From contig DATEQV010000416.1 in assembly GCA_035272265.1 (NCBI GenBank), forward strand, positions 1-18,232: a stretch of DNA of 18,232 nucleotides, given 5' to 3'. This document shows positions 1 through 7,970 of this stretch, one piece after another. Origin of the DNA: Acidisphaera sp035272265 (lineage in GTDB: Bacteria > Pseudomonadota > Alphaproteobacteria > Acetobacterales > Acetobacteraceae). Position 1 is the stretch's first letter; every line of letters starts with the position of its first letter. The position numbers and the translations under genes were made by a program. The notes below the pieces were generated by a model that was given only the letters and a program-made list of their open reading frames with translations, was not told the origin of the DNA and did not search any database.

Positions 1-120
1 GGTCCAGGCCGCCAAGGCCAAGGCACGAGGCTATCGCTCGATCCGAAACCTCAAGGCCATCGTCTACCTCCTCGCCGGGAAACTCGACCTGCAGCTGCCC
101 GCATAGCCACGTTGCTACCC
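1..120 (+). mobile_element. Right end of an insertion sequence (probable ISL3-like)
   Basis: The transposase stop is at 104-106, and gene-like DNA of unrelated origin begins about 15 bases later. The likely terminal inverted repeat is GCCACGTTGCTACCC at 106-120, read inwards as GGGTAGCAACGTGGC. The left end is outside the window, so neither the repeat nor the target duplication can be confirmed. The boundary is set by where the opposite-strand DUF1835-type protein stops resembling its family. Confidence 0.4.
2..106 (+). CDS. C-terminal end of an ISL3-like transposase (partial)
   Basis: Only the last 34 residues and a TAG stop are inside the window. They read as a basic stretch followed by a hydrophobic segment, with the phrases KAKARGYRSIRN and IVYLLAGKLDL. 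This matches my memory of the C-terminus of ISL3-family DDE transposases of Proteobacteria, which end in a 'KARGF..TIRTVIFLIAGKLDF' pattern. The catalytic domain lies upstream of the window, so activity cannot be judged. The neighbouring DUF1835-type gene on the other strand loses its family resemblance just past this stop codon, which fits an insertion sequence edge here. Confidence 0.6.
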   Translation, partial: VQAAKAKARGYRSIRNLKAIVYLLAGKLDLQLPA

Positions 121-818
121 ACCCCAATCAGCGAGGAACCCAAAAAGCTCCCCATCGCATTCCCGACAACACGCCTGACAGTCCGCGGCCCATCTCTCAC
201 GCCGTCCAGAATCGTGCCATCGAAATGGTCCTCTGGCGCGGAAACGAGCCCCTCCTCCGACACGACACGCAACGGCGCATTTTCGTCTTTCAGCCGTCGC
301 CAGCGTGCGAGCGCTTCCGCCCGTTCCTGGTCGGTCAGCGGCCGCTCGCGTCCAAGCAGCAACTCGAAGGTCGCCGGAGGCTCCGCTCCAGCGGCAACCG
401 CCGGCGACGACACGGCCGCCGAGCCGTCCCGCTTCGTAAAGGGATGCCGGAATCCGGTGACGTCGACGACCTCGAATGGGCGGTCCCCGAGGCGGTCCAC
501 CCACGAAAGAAACAAGGCGTGTTCCATGGAGCAATGCCGTGCGAACCATAGAACGAGCCGGTCCTGAGCGGCTGAAACCCGGTCCCACAAAACCTGATCG
601 GCCTCTGCCTGTCCTATCGCCCATGCTGTGCCGAGCCGTGCCCACCACGCGCTGCGCACCGGCAGGGTCGCGGGATCGATCGGACCGCAGCTCAGATCGT
701 CTCCGAACCCCAGCACCCTGTCGTTGCGGCCAGCCTCACGGATGACCCGGCGCAATGTGGCAGCCGCGAAAAATCCGAACATGACATGCAGCGTGCTCGA
801 TCCCGGATCACATCCCAT
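51..818 (-). CDS. DUF1835/DUF3658-type protein, C-terminus cut by an insertion sequence
   Basis: The start is ATG at 818, preceded by an AGGGG ribosome site, and lies 11 bases after the racemase stop, so the two genes are probably co-transcribed. The N-terminus has the DUF1835 pattern: TLHVMFG at residues 9-15 and DDLSCGPI at 40-47, followed by a Trp-Trp pair. The second half resembles DUF3658, with DENAPLRVV and then an FDGTILD...RRVVGNAMG segment. The function of this family is not known. After GSSLIGVG the reading frame runs antisense into the transposase tail and becomes Arg-rich (RAAAGRVSRRGGRRWP). The native last part is therefore probably missing and the final 20 or so residues are read from the insertion sequence. 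The frame is also open far upstream of 818, but that part is antisense to the racemase. Confidence 0.65.
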   Translation of the reverse strand: MGCDPGSSTLHVMFGFFAAATLRRVIREAGRNDRVLGFGDDLSCGPIDPATLPVRSAWWARLGTAWAIGQAEADQVLWDRVSAAQDRLVLWFARHCSMEHALFLSWVDRLGDRPFEVVDVTGFRHPFTKRDGSAAVSSPAVAAGAEPPATFELLLGRERPLTDQERAEALARWRRLKDENAPLRVVSEEGLVSAPEDHFDGTILDGVRDGPRTVRRVVGNAMGSFLGSSLIGVGSNVAMRAAAGRVSRRGGRRWP

Positions 819-829
819 CGGCTGCGCCC

Positions 830-1483
830 CTAACCGCGACCCAACACCACCGCCCCGATCGCCGCCACCACCGCCCATTGCGTCGGCTCCACCACCGGCC
901 GTCCGCACATCTCCTCCAGCGCGCGCCGATGCCCCGCCATGCCCGCGCACCCCAGCACCAGCACGTCGGCCCCCTGCTCCGCCAGCCGCCGCCCCGCCTG
1001 CGCCAGCCGCTCGCGGATCGCCTCGCCCGCGGTCTCGCCTGCGGTGGCATCGACCGGCACGCTGCCGGCGTAGCGTTCGGCCACGCCCATCTGCCGCACA
1101 TAGCGCTGCTGCCGCTGCACGGACCGCCCCGACAGCGCGATGATCCCGAACCGCTCGCCGAGCATCAGCGCCCGCAGGATGCCGCACTCTGCGATGCCGA
1201 ACACCGGCCGACCGATCGCCGCCTCGCGCACCGCGTGCAACCCGGGATCGCTGAAGCAGGCCAGCACGAACGCGTCGGCATCGTCGCCCCGCACCCACTC
1301 GACCAGCTTCATGACCACGCCGTCCACATCCTGCTGCGTGCCGATGCTCGGCGGCCCGCTGGGCAGGCGATCCACGTCGATCGCCGGGCCGCCCGGCAGG
1401 CGCAAAGGCTGCATGGCGGCATCGATCGCCGCCGTGACCTGCACGGACGAGTTCGGGTTCATCACCAGGATGCGGGCGCTCAT
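830..1483 (-). CDS. Hydantoin / Asp-Glu racemase family protein
   Basis: The 217-residue protein has the normal length for the cytosolic Asp/Glu/hydantoin racemase family. It begins with the family's ILVMNPNSS strand-loop (residues 5-13). The two catalytic cysteines expected in a cofactor-independent racemase are visible as ACFSDPG (Cys76) and LGCAGM (Cys179). Such enzymes invert the alpha-carbon of 5-substituted hydantoins, aspartate, glutamate or, in relatives, act on allantoin or maleate. Substrate cannot be read from sequence. The gene is divergent from the ureohydrolase, with about 60 bases between the starts. It is followed after 11 bases by the DUF1835-type gene. The context of ureohydrolase, amidohydrolase and peptide-type transporter suggests catabolism of a nitrogen-rich cyclic or amide compound. 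Confidence 0.85.
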   Translation of the reverse strand: MSARILVMNPNSSVQVTAAIDAAMQPLRLPGGPAIDVDRLPSGPPSIGTQQDVDGVVMKLVEWVRGDDADAFVLACFSDPGLHAVREAAIGRPVFGIAECGILRALMLGERFGIIALSGRSVQRQQRYVRQMGVAERYAGSVPVDATAGETAGEAIRERLAQAGRRLAEQGADVLVLGCAGMAGHRRALEEMCGRPVVEPTQWAVVAAIGAVVLGRG

Positions 1484-1545
1484 GCCGCCGACTTTACAAC
1501 GCGCGGCGGCGTGGAACAGTGTCGCCGGACGTCGCGGAGCAAGTC

Positions 1546-2505
1546 ATGGACCAGCTGACCATTCCGGCCTGGACCCGGCCCACCGGTTTCCTGTTCTCCG
1601 AACCGGTGACGCAATTGCCCGACCGGGCGGACGTGGCGTTCCTCGGCATTCCCTACGGCGGCGCCTACAGCTTCCACGAGATCGTCAACGACCAGGCGAA
1701 CGGCGCGCGCGCGATGCGCGAGGCGTCCGACCGCATCGTCCGCTCGCTCGAGCGCTACGACTTCGACCTCGGCGGCCCGCTCTACGACGGGCGTGCGATC
1801 CGCGCCGTCGATTGCGGCGACGTGCGCGGCAGCGTGGACGACCGCCACGCGCACAAGGCGCGCGCAGAACAGGCGGTGCGCCATCTGCTGAAGGCCGGCG
1901 CGCTGCCGATCATCCTCGGCGGCGACCACTCGATCCCCATCCCGGTGCTGCGCGCCTATGCCGACCACGGCCCGATCACGGTGGTGCAGATCGACGCGCA
2001 TATCGACTGGCGCGACGAGATCAACGGCGTGCGCGACGGCCTGTCGAGCCCGATGCGCCGCGCGTCCGAGATGCAGCATGTCGGCCCGCTGTTCCAGATC
2101 GGCCTGCGCGCCACCGGCAGCGCGCGCGAGGAGGAAGTCGCCGCCGCGCGCGCCTACGGCGCCGACCTGATCACCGCCTACGAGCTGCACGAATCCGGCA
2201 TGCAGGCGATCCTGGACCGCATCCCCGACGGCGGCCGCTACTACCTGACGGTTGACATGGACGGCATGGACCCGTCCGACGCGCCCGGCGTCGCCGCGCC
2301 CTGCCCCGGCGGAGTGACGTTCCTGCAAGCGCGGCAGCTCATTCGCGGGCTGGTGCGCAAGGGGCGTGTCGTCGGCATGGACGTCGTCGAGATCACGCCG
2401 TCGCGCGACATCAACCGGCTGACCTGCATCACCGCGGGTCGGCTGATCGTCAACCTGATCGGCGCGGCGGTGCGCGCCGGATACTTCGACCGCCCTCACG
2501 CCTGA
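1546..2505 (+). CDS. Agmatinase/arginase-family ureohydrolase
   Basis: This 319-residue enzyme carries the complete binuclear manganese site of the ureohydrolase superfamily: GGDHS (residues 125-129), DAHID (150-154) and VDMDGMDPSDAPG (236-248). It should hydrolyse a guanidino group to urea plus an amine in the cytosol. The substrate could be agmatine, guanidinobutyrate, another guanidino acid or guanidine itself, and the motifs do not decide this. ATG 1546 is chosen because GGAG lies six bases upstream. An in-frame GTG at 1519 would add nine residues. The 3' end overlaps the convergent DUF1028 gene by 10 bases. It faces the racemase across a short divergent gap in which no clear promoter boxes were seen. 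Confidence 0.9.
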   Translation: MDQLTIPAWTRPTGFLFSEPVTQLPDRADVAFLGIPYGGAYSFHEIVNDQANGARAMREASDRIVRSLERYDFDLGGPLYDGRAIRAVDCGDVRGSVDDRHAHKARAEQAVRHLLKAGALPIILGGDHSIPIPVLRAYADHGPITVVQIDAHIDWRDEINGVRDGLSSPMRRASEMQHVGPLFQIGLRATGSAREEEVAAARAYGADLITAYELHESGMQAILDRIPDGGRYYLTVDMDGMDPSDAPGVAAPCPGGVTFLQARQLIRGLVRKGRVVGMDVVEITPSRDINRLTCITAGRLIVNLIGAAVRAGYFDRPHA

Positions 2506-3164
2506 GACGCAGGCGGCCCCGCACGCTCCGGGTCCGTTGCGCGCAGCACATACTGATCCGCCTCGGATCGGTAGGCGCCCCACAGCGCGGCGAGCGCAGC
2601 GATCGGCGCCGCGTCGCGGTCCACCCGCAGGTCGACATACGGGAAGCTCTCCCGATGCACGACCAGCAGCGCGGCGGAGATCAGCGGCCGGAACTCACCG
2701 CCCGCCTCGTCGCCCGCCGCCAGCCCCGCAAGCAGCCGGTCGGCGAGCGGCAGCGACGGATCGCGTTCGAACGCGGCGATCATCGCCGCCGGCACCGACG
2801 CGGACCGCACGATGTTGGCGACGGCCACGCAGGATGCGCCATGCGCCTCCCCGTGTTCCGGCTTCACCCGCGCCCCGCTGAACGACGCCGTGCGGCCCTG
2901 CGCATCGATCACCGCCAGCTGGCGCCAGTCGCGATGCGGCGTCGCCGCGACCGCGCCTTGCAGCGCTTCGGACGCGCTGAACCCGGCCGCCAGCAGATCG
3001 AGCACCACGGGGCCGAGGCGCGGATCGGTGCGATGCTGCGTCAGCACCGCGCCGACGCCCGCGCGCGCGAACGGCACGCGGGTGCCGATGGCGACCGCCG
3101 AGGTGGTCGCCGCCGCACCCATCATGCCGGTGCGCGCGCACCGGCCGAGCAGCGAGAACGTCAT
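2496..3164 (-). CDS. DUF1028 family protein
   Basis: The 222-residue protein starts with TFSLLGRCARTGMMG and continues with IGTRVPFARAGVGAVLTQ (residues 26-43), the signature N-terminus of DUF1028 (COG3342). It also has the family's GAVAATPHRDWRQLAVID middle and an AHGASCVAVANI segment. The fold is related to N-terminal-nucleophile hydrolases, but the substrate is unknown. The ATG overlaps the TGA of the amidohydrolase upstream (ATGA), so the two are probably translationally coupled and work on the same compound. The length is normal for the family. The stop lies 10 bases inside the convergent ureohydrolase gene. Confidence 0.85.
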   Translation of the reverse strand: MTFSLLGRCARTGMMGAAATTSAVAIGTRVPFARAGVGAVLTQHRTDPRLGPVVLDLLAAGFSASEALQGAVAATPHRDWRQLAVIDAQGRTASFSGARVKPEHGEAHGASCVAVANIVRSASVPAAMIAAFERDPSLPLADRLLAGLAAGDEAGGEFRPLISAALLVVHRESFPYVDLRVDRDAAPIAALAALWGAYRSEADQYVLRATDPERAGPPASQA

Positions 3165-4564
3165 AGCCCCGTCTCCGACACCGGCTCGGCCTCGCGCGGG
3201 AAGACGCCGCGCCGCCTGGCCTCATCCCACACGCAGCGCACCGCTGCCGCGCCGTCGCGCACGATCGCGGCCTCGTCCAGGCCGACGGCGCGCCCGCCGC
3301 GCAACACCGGCCGGCCGGCAACCAGCACCGTGTCGATGTCCGCCGCCGTGGCGTACCAGACCACGCTGCGCACCGGATCGCACACCGGCTGCAGATGCGG
3401 GCGGCCCGCGTCGATCACGACGACATCGGCCGTCGCGCCCGGCGCGATCCGGCCGAGATCCGGGCGCCGCAAAATGTCGGCCGCACCCGCCGTCGCGGCG
3501 TGCAGCAGGTCGGCGGCAGTCGCGGCGTCGCCCGCGCCGTAGGCCTGTTTCGATGCGAAGCCGGTCGCGCGCAGCTGCGCGAACATGTCCATCCGCTCGG
3601 CGTCGGTACCGATCCCCACGCGCACGCCGGCGCGGCGGAACCGCTCGAAGCACGGCGCCTTGCCGCCGCGCAGGAACACGCTCGCGCAGTTGGCGATCGC
3701 GGCGCCGCCGTCGCGCACCCGGCCGAGTTCGTCATCCGTCAGATGGGCGCCGTGCGCGAAGACCACGCCCTCGCGCAGCAACCCCACTGACGCCATGTAC
3801 TCCGCCGGCCCCATGAAGTGGCGCGCGGCGATCCGCGCGACCTCGCCCTGGCTCTGCGCGAGGTGCGTGGTCAGCAGCGTGCCGCACTCCTGCGCGATGC
3901 GGTCGGCCGCGCGCAGCAGCTCGGGGCCGCACGAGTCCGCCGCATGCGGCCCGAGGATGACCCGGACCAGCCCGCGCTCGCCCTGGTCGTACGCGTCGAA
4001 CATCCGCTGGAACGCGGCGAGTCCCGTATCGCCCTCCCAGCTCCCCGCCGACGACCCCGCAACCTCCTTCTCCGTCGTCGCCTCGGTGGGCGAAAACAGA
4101 TACGGCGCCGCATACAGACGCACGCCCCAGTCGCGCGCCAGATCGATGATCGCCGGCTGTTGCGGCCTGAACTGGTCCACCAGCGTGGTCGCCCCGCTGC
4201 GCATCACCTCCAGCAGCCCGAGCGCCATCACCGCCCTCATCGCCTCCGGCGCCAGCATCGACACCGCCAGCCCGCCCATCGGCATCAGCATCGAATAGAC
4301 CTTGCTCTCGCCGATCGTGCTGCGCGGCAGGTCGTCCACGATGCCGCGGAACAGCGGCGCGTTCAGCGTGTGGTTGTGCAGGTTGACCAGCCCGGGCAGC
4401 GCGATACCCTCCGGCACCTCGATCCGCTCGGCGTCCTCCGGCGGCTCCCGCGTGACGTCGGCAATGCGCCCGTCCTCGATCACGACCGCATGGCCGGGCT
4501 GCGGAACATGACGCTGGTTGCGGAACGCAATCGTCCACGCCGTCCTGATGACCTGTCGCGTCAC
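3161..4564 (-). CDS. ATZ/TRZ-type amidohydrolase (deaminase-like metal hydrolase)
   Basis: The 467-residue protein belongs to the metal-dependent amidohydrolase superfamily, closest in layout to the cytosine deaminase / chlorohydrolase / SsnA group. Visible metal and catalytic positions are HNH (His63, His65), GPHAAD (His207), THLAQ (His234), AHGAHL (His271) and GTDAE (Asp321). The C-terminal beta-sandwich part has GATADVVVIDAGRPHLQP. The usual HxxE after the third metal histidine reads H234-L-A-Q237, so the normal catalytic Glu seems replaced by Gln. The start is GTG at 4564 with GGAGG four bases before it. It is coupled by ATGA to the DUF1028 gene and is divergent from the transporter operon, which suggests that it processes the imported compound. 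Confidence 0.88.
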   Translation of the reverse strand: MTRQVIRTAWTIAFRNQRHVPQPGHAVVIEDGRIADVTREPPEDAERIEVPEGIALPGLVNLHNHTLNAPLFRGIVDDLPRSTIGESKVYSMLMPMGGLAVSMLAPEAMRAVMALGLLEVMRSGATTLVDQFRPQQPAIIDLARDWGVRLYAAPYLFSPTEATTEKEVAGSSAGSWEGDTGLAAFQRMFDAYDQGERGLVRVILGPHAADSCGPELLRAADRIAQECGTLLTTHLAQSQGEVARIAARHFMGPAEYMASVGLLREGVVFAHGAHLTDDELGRVRDGGAAIANCASVFLRGGKAPCFERFRRAGVRVGIGTDAERMDMFAQLRATGFASKQAYGAGDAATAADLLHAATAGAADILRRPDLGRIAPGATADVVVIDAGRPHLQPVCDPVRSVVWYATAADIDTVLVAGRPVLRGGRAVGLDEAAIVRDGAAAVRCVWDEARRRGVFPREAEPVSETGL

Positions 4565-4668
4565 GCTGCCTCCACGCCGCCGCCATCCGAGCCCAACTGG
4601 CGCGCAGCTTGAACGCGAGTATCATGCCCCGCAACCCGCGAACGGGCAGCCAAAGGGGAGCTTCGCGC

Positions 4669-6165
4669 ATGGACCTGACACGACGCACCGTTCTCGGCGC
4701 TGCCCTGGCGGTCGCCGCCACGCGCCCCGGCCGGGCCGCGCAAAACGTCATGCGCATCGGCCTCGGCACCTCGCCGACGCGGCTCGACCCGATGATGACC
4801 ACCAACGGCGACGAGTACATCTACGACAACCTCGTCTTCAACGGCCTCACGCGCATGCGCGCCGACCTCAGCGTCGTGCCGGACCTCGCGCAAAGCTGGA
4901 GCTACAGCGAGGACCTCAAGCACTGGACCTTTCCGCTGCGCCACGGCGTGCTGTTCCACAACGGGCGCGAGATGGTCGCCGACGACGTCGTCGCCTTCTT
5001 CCAGCGCCTGCTCGATCCGAAGAACTCCGCCCCGTCCAGCAGCAACTACGCGATGATCGAAACCGTCACCGCGCCCGATCCGTACACCGTCGTCTTCGAC
5101 CTCTCGTTCCCCTACGGCGGCTTCGCCGACATCCTGTCGGACCGGCAGGTGAAGATCGTTCCGCGCGACCTGGTCGGCCAGCTGTCCGCGCACCCGATCG
5201 GCACCGGCCCCTTCGCCTTCGTCAGCTACACCCCGGGCGACCGCATGGTGCTGGCGAAGAACCCGCACTATTTCGAACCCGGCCTGCCCAAGCTCGACGG
5301 CGTCGAGCTGCGCATCATCCCGGAGATGAGCGTCAAGATCGCCGCCCTCGAAGCCGGCGACCTCGACATCGTCTGGGACATCCCGCTCGATCAGGTCAAG
5401 CCGCTCGGCGGCCACGCCAACCTGCGCGTCGAAAGCGTGCCGACCGCGTCGTGGGACGCGGCGATCATGAACAACCAGACCGCGCCGTTCAACGACGTGC
5501 GCGTGCGCCGCGCGTTCAACATCGGCGTCGACCGCCGCGACATCGTGGAACTCACGCTGTTCGGCCAGGGCGTGCCCACCATCAGCCCCATCCCGCCCAC
5601 GCATCCGTTCTACGCGACCGACATCACGCTCGGCGCCGCCGACCCCGACGGCGCGCGCAAGCTGCTCGCCGAGGCCGGCCATCCCGAAGGCATCACCGTC
5701 CCGATCATCGTGCCCGTCGGCCGCCCGGTGCGCGAGCGCCTCGGCGTCACCTTGCAGCAGCTGCTCAAGCCCGCCGGCTTCGACCTGCAGGTGCAGCGCG
5801 TGCCGTTCTCCAGCTACGACGCCGAGGTCTCCGGCAAGGCGCCGCTGTATATCGACGGCTACTTCGCGCGCCCGACCATCGACACCAGCTGCTATCCGTT
5901 CCTGCACTCCAAGGGCAGCTGGAACAGCCGCCTGTGGCATTACAGCAATCCCGACGTCAACCGCGCGCTCGACGCCGCGCGCCTAAGCGGCGATCCGGCC
6001 AAGCAGAAGGTGCAGTACATCGCCATGCAGCACGGCGTGTACGACGATCCGCCGGGCCTGTTCGCCTACGCCGTCAACTTCGCCTGCGCCTACGCGAAGA
6101 CCGTGCAGGGCGTGCAGACCCATCCGATGCGCTGGTTCGACCTGACGCACGCCACGCTCGCCTGA
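4669..6165 (+). CDS. Peptide/nickel-type ABC transporter substrate-binding protein
   Basis: This 498-residue periplasmic binding protein belongs to family 5 (SBP_bac_5; DppA/OppA type). The N-terminus LTRRTVLGAALAVA is a twin-arginine signal, with probable cleavage near residue 24 after GRAA, so the protein is exported folded and is not a lipoprotein. Typical family phrases follow: RLDPMMTT, YDNLVFNGL, LAQSWSYSEDLKHWTFPLR, VLFHNGREMVADDV and IGTGPFAFVSYTPGD. ATG 4669 is chosen because AGGGGAG lies eight bases upstream. The frame is open 60 bases earlier, but that would bury the Tat motif. It leads a four-gene importer operon. The ligand is unknown, but enzymes next door suggest a nitrogenous amide or guanidino compound rather than ordinary peptides. 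Confidence 0.93.
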   Translation: MDLTRRTVLGAALAVAATRPGRAAQNVMRIGLGTSPTRLDPMMTTNGDEYIYDNLVFNGLTRMRADLSVVPDLAQSWSYSEDLKHWTFPLRHGVLFHNGREMVADDVVAFFQRLLDPKNSAPSSSNYAMIETVTAPDPYTVVFDLSFPYGGFADILSDRQVKIVPRDLVGQLSAHPIGTGPFAFVSYTPGDRMVLAKNPHYFEPGLPKLDGVELRIIPEMSVKIAALEAGDLDIVWDIPLDQVKPLGGHANLRVESVPTASWDAAIMNNQTAPFNDVRVRRAFNIGVDRRDIVELTLFGQGVPTISPIPPTHPFYATDITLGAADPDGARKLLAEAGHPEGITVPIIVPVGRPVRERLGVTLQQLLKPAGFDLQVQRVPFSSYDAEVSGKAPLYIDGYFARPTIDTSCYPFLHSKGSWNSRLWHYSNPDVNRALDAARLSGDPAKQKVQYIAMQHGVYDDPPGLFAYAVNFACAYAKTVQGVQTHPMRWFDLTHATLA

Positions 6166-6171
6166 CGCCGC

Positions 6172-7131
6172 GTGCTGCTGTTCGTCGCCCGCCGCCTGCT
6201 CGCGGCTGTCGGCGTGGTGTGGGCGATGTCGGTGCTGATCTTCGCCATCGTCCACATCCTGCCCGGCAACGTCGCCTATGCGATCCTCGGCGAATACGCG
6301 ACACCCACGGCGGTCGCCGCGCTGGAGGACAAGCTCGGCCTCAACGCGCCGCTCTGGCTGCAATACTGGCACTGGCTGTCCGGCGTTCTGCACGGCGATT
6401 TCGGCCTGTCGCTCAGCATGGACCGCCCGGCCGGCCCGGTGATCATGGACGCGCTCGGCCGCTCGGCGATCCTCGCCGGCATCGCCTTCGTACTGGTCGC
6501 CGCACTCGGCATCGGCCTCGGCGTCTACGCCGCCACGCATAAGGGCCAGGCCAGCGACCGCGCGCTCGCGTTCGCGCAGTTCCTGTTCATCGCCGTGCCC
6601 GACTTCTTCACCGGCCTGCTCGCGATCCTGCTGTTCGCCGCCTGGCTGCACTGGCTGCCCGCCACCGGCTACGTCCCCATCGCCGAGGCCGGCCTTCGCG
6701 AATGGCTCGCGCATCTCGTGCTCCCCGTCGCGGTGCTCACGCTCGGCCTCACCGCGCACGTCTCCCGCCTGACGCGCTCGTCGATGCTGGAGGTGCTGGA
6801 GAGCCGCTACATCCTCGCCGCCCGCGCGAAGGGCCTGCCCGAGCGCCTCGTCCTGCGCCGCCACGCGCTGCCCAACGCCTTGCCGCCGACGATCACCATC
6901 CTGGCGATCGACGCCGGCATTCTGATCGGCGGCATCGTCGTGGTGGAAACCGTGTTCGCCTATCCCGGCCTCGGCCGCCTTCTGGTCTTCGCCATCGAGC
7001 ACCGCGACCTGCCGATGCTGCAGGCCGGCATCCTCATCGTCACCGCGATCTACGCGGTCGCCAACCTGGTCGCCGACATCGCCTACGCGCTGCTGAACCC
7101 GCGCATCCGCTACGCGACCGGCGTCGCATGA
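6172..7131 (+). CDS. DppB-type ABC transporter permease
   Basis: The 319-residue inner-membrane permease has a DppB/OppB layout: N-terminal helix in FVARRLLAAVGVVWAMSVLI, then VHILPGN, a periplasmic stretch with GDFGLSLSMDRP, and several further helices. The coupling loop that contacts the ATPase is ILAARAKGLPERLVLRRHAL (residues 214-233). The family-typical ETVFAYPGLGRLL (259-271) and C-terminal LLNPRIR are present. The start is GTG, six bases after the binding-protein stop, with no strong ribosome site of its own, so translation is probably coupled. The last four bases (ATGA) overlap the next permease. Confidence 0.93.
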   Translation: MLLFVARRLLAAVGVVWAMSVLIFAIVHILPGNVAYAILGEYATPTAVAALEDKLGLNAPLWLQYWHWLSGVLHGDFGLSLSMDRPAGPVIMDALGRSAILAGIAFVLVAALGIGLGVYAATHKGQASDRALAFAQFLFIAVPDFFTGLLAILLFAAWLHWLPATGYVPIAEAGLREWLAHLVLPVAVLTLGLTAHVSRLTRSSMLEVLESRYILAARAKGLPERLVLRRHALPNALPPTITILAIDAGILIGGIVVVETVFAYPGLGRLLVFAIEHRDLPMLQAGILIVTAIYAVANLVADIAYALLNPRIRYATGVA

Positions 7132-7970
7132 GCGCGACCCTCGCCGCGCACCACCGCCCACCACGCCTGCTGGCGCTCGGCGCCATCGTCGTCGCCGGCT
7201 TCATCCTCGTCGCCATCGTCGGCGCGTTCGTCACGCCCTACGACCCCACGCACTTCGCCGTGCGTCTGCGCTTCGACCCGCCGTCCTTCGCCCACCCGTT
7301 CGGCACCGACGAGTTCGGCCGCGACGTCTTTTCGCGGGCTCTCGCGGGCGCACGCTACTCGCTCGCGATGGGCTTCGGCGCGACCGCCATCAGCCTGGTC
7401 CTCGGCGTGCCGCTCGGCCTGCTCGCAGCCTTCCATCGCGGCGCGGTGGACGCGGCGATCATGCGCGGCGTCGACCTGCTGATCTCGCTGCCGCCGATCC
7501 TGCTAGGCCTGCTGATCCTCGCCGTCACCCCGCCGTCGCTGTGGAAGACGATCCTCGCCGTCGGCATCATCTACGTGCCGATCCTCACGCGCCTCACCCG
7601 CGCCGTCGCCCTCGGCCTGCTGGAAGAAGACTTCGTGCAGGCCGCGCGCGCCCGCGGCGAAGGCGCGGTGTCCATCCTGTCGCGCGAAATCCTGCCGAAC
7701 GCCTGGCCGCCGATCATCGTCGAGTCCGGCCTGCGCGTGACGTTCGCGATCCTGCTCGGCTCGTCGCTGTCCTTCCTCGGCCTCGGCCCGCAGCCGCCGA
7801 GCAGCGAGTGGGGCCTGATGATCGCCGAAAGCCGCGGCTTCATCGACGAGGCCCCCTGGATCGGCCTGGCACCCGGCCTCTGCCTGTGCGCGCTGCTGAT
7901 CGCCGTGAACCTGTTCGGCGAGGGCCTGCGCGAGGCGCTCGATCCGCGCCTGCGCGGCCGCGATGGCTGA
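7128..7970 (+). CDS. DppC-type ABC transporter permease
   Basis: The 280-residue second permease of the importer carries the DppC/OppC hallmarks: HPFGTDEFGRDVFSR (residues 56-70), helix VDLLISLPPILLGLLIL, coupling loop FVQAARARGEGAVSILSREI (169-188), SFLGLGPQPPSSEWGLM and C-terminal LREALDPRLRGRDG. The start ATG overlaps the preceding stop (ATGA), and its own stop lies eight bases inside the ATPase gene. The frame is open further upstream, but that portion is antisense-like shadow within the first permease. Confidence 0.93.
   Translation: MSATLAAHHRPPRLLALGAIVVAGFILVAIVGAFVTPYDPTHFAVRLRFDPPSFAHPFGTDEFGRDVFSRALAGARYSLAMGFGATAISLVLGVPLGLLAAFHRGAVDAAIMRGVDLLISLPPILLGLLILAVTPPSLWKTILAVGIIYVPILTRLTRAVALGLLEEDFVQAARARGEGAVSILSREILPNAWPPIIVESGLRVTFAILLGSSLSFLGLGPQPPSSEWGLMIAESRGFIDEAPWIGLAPGLCLCALLIAVNLFGEGLREALDPRLRGRDG

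Noticed and set aside
819..1298. Upstream extension of the DUF1835-type frame
   Set aside because: It is Gly/Arg/Ala-rich and overlaps the racemase in another frame. The family N-terminus begins at the ATG at 818.
4518..6542. 674-codon open frame on the plus strand
   Set aside because: It is an Arg/Pro/His-rich shadow of the binding protein and first permease, with no family features.
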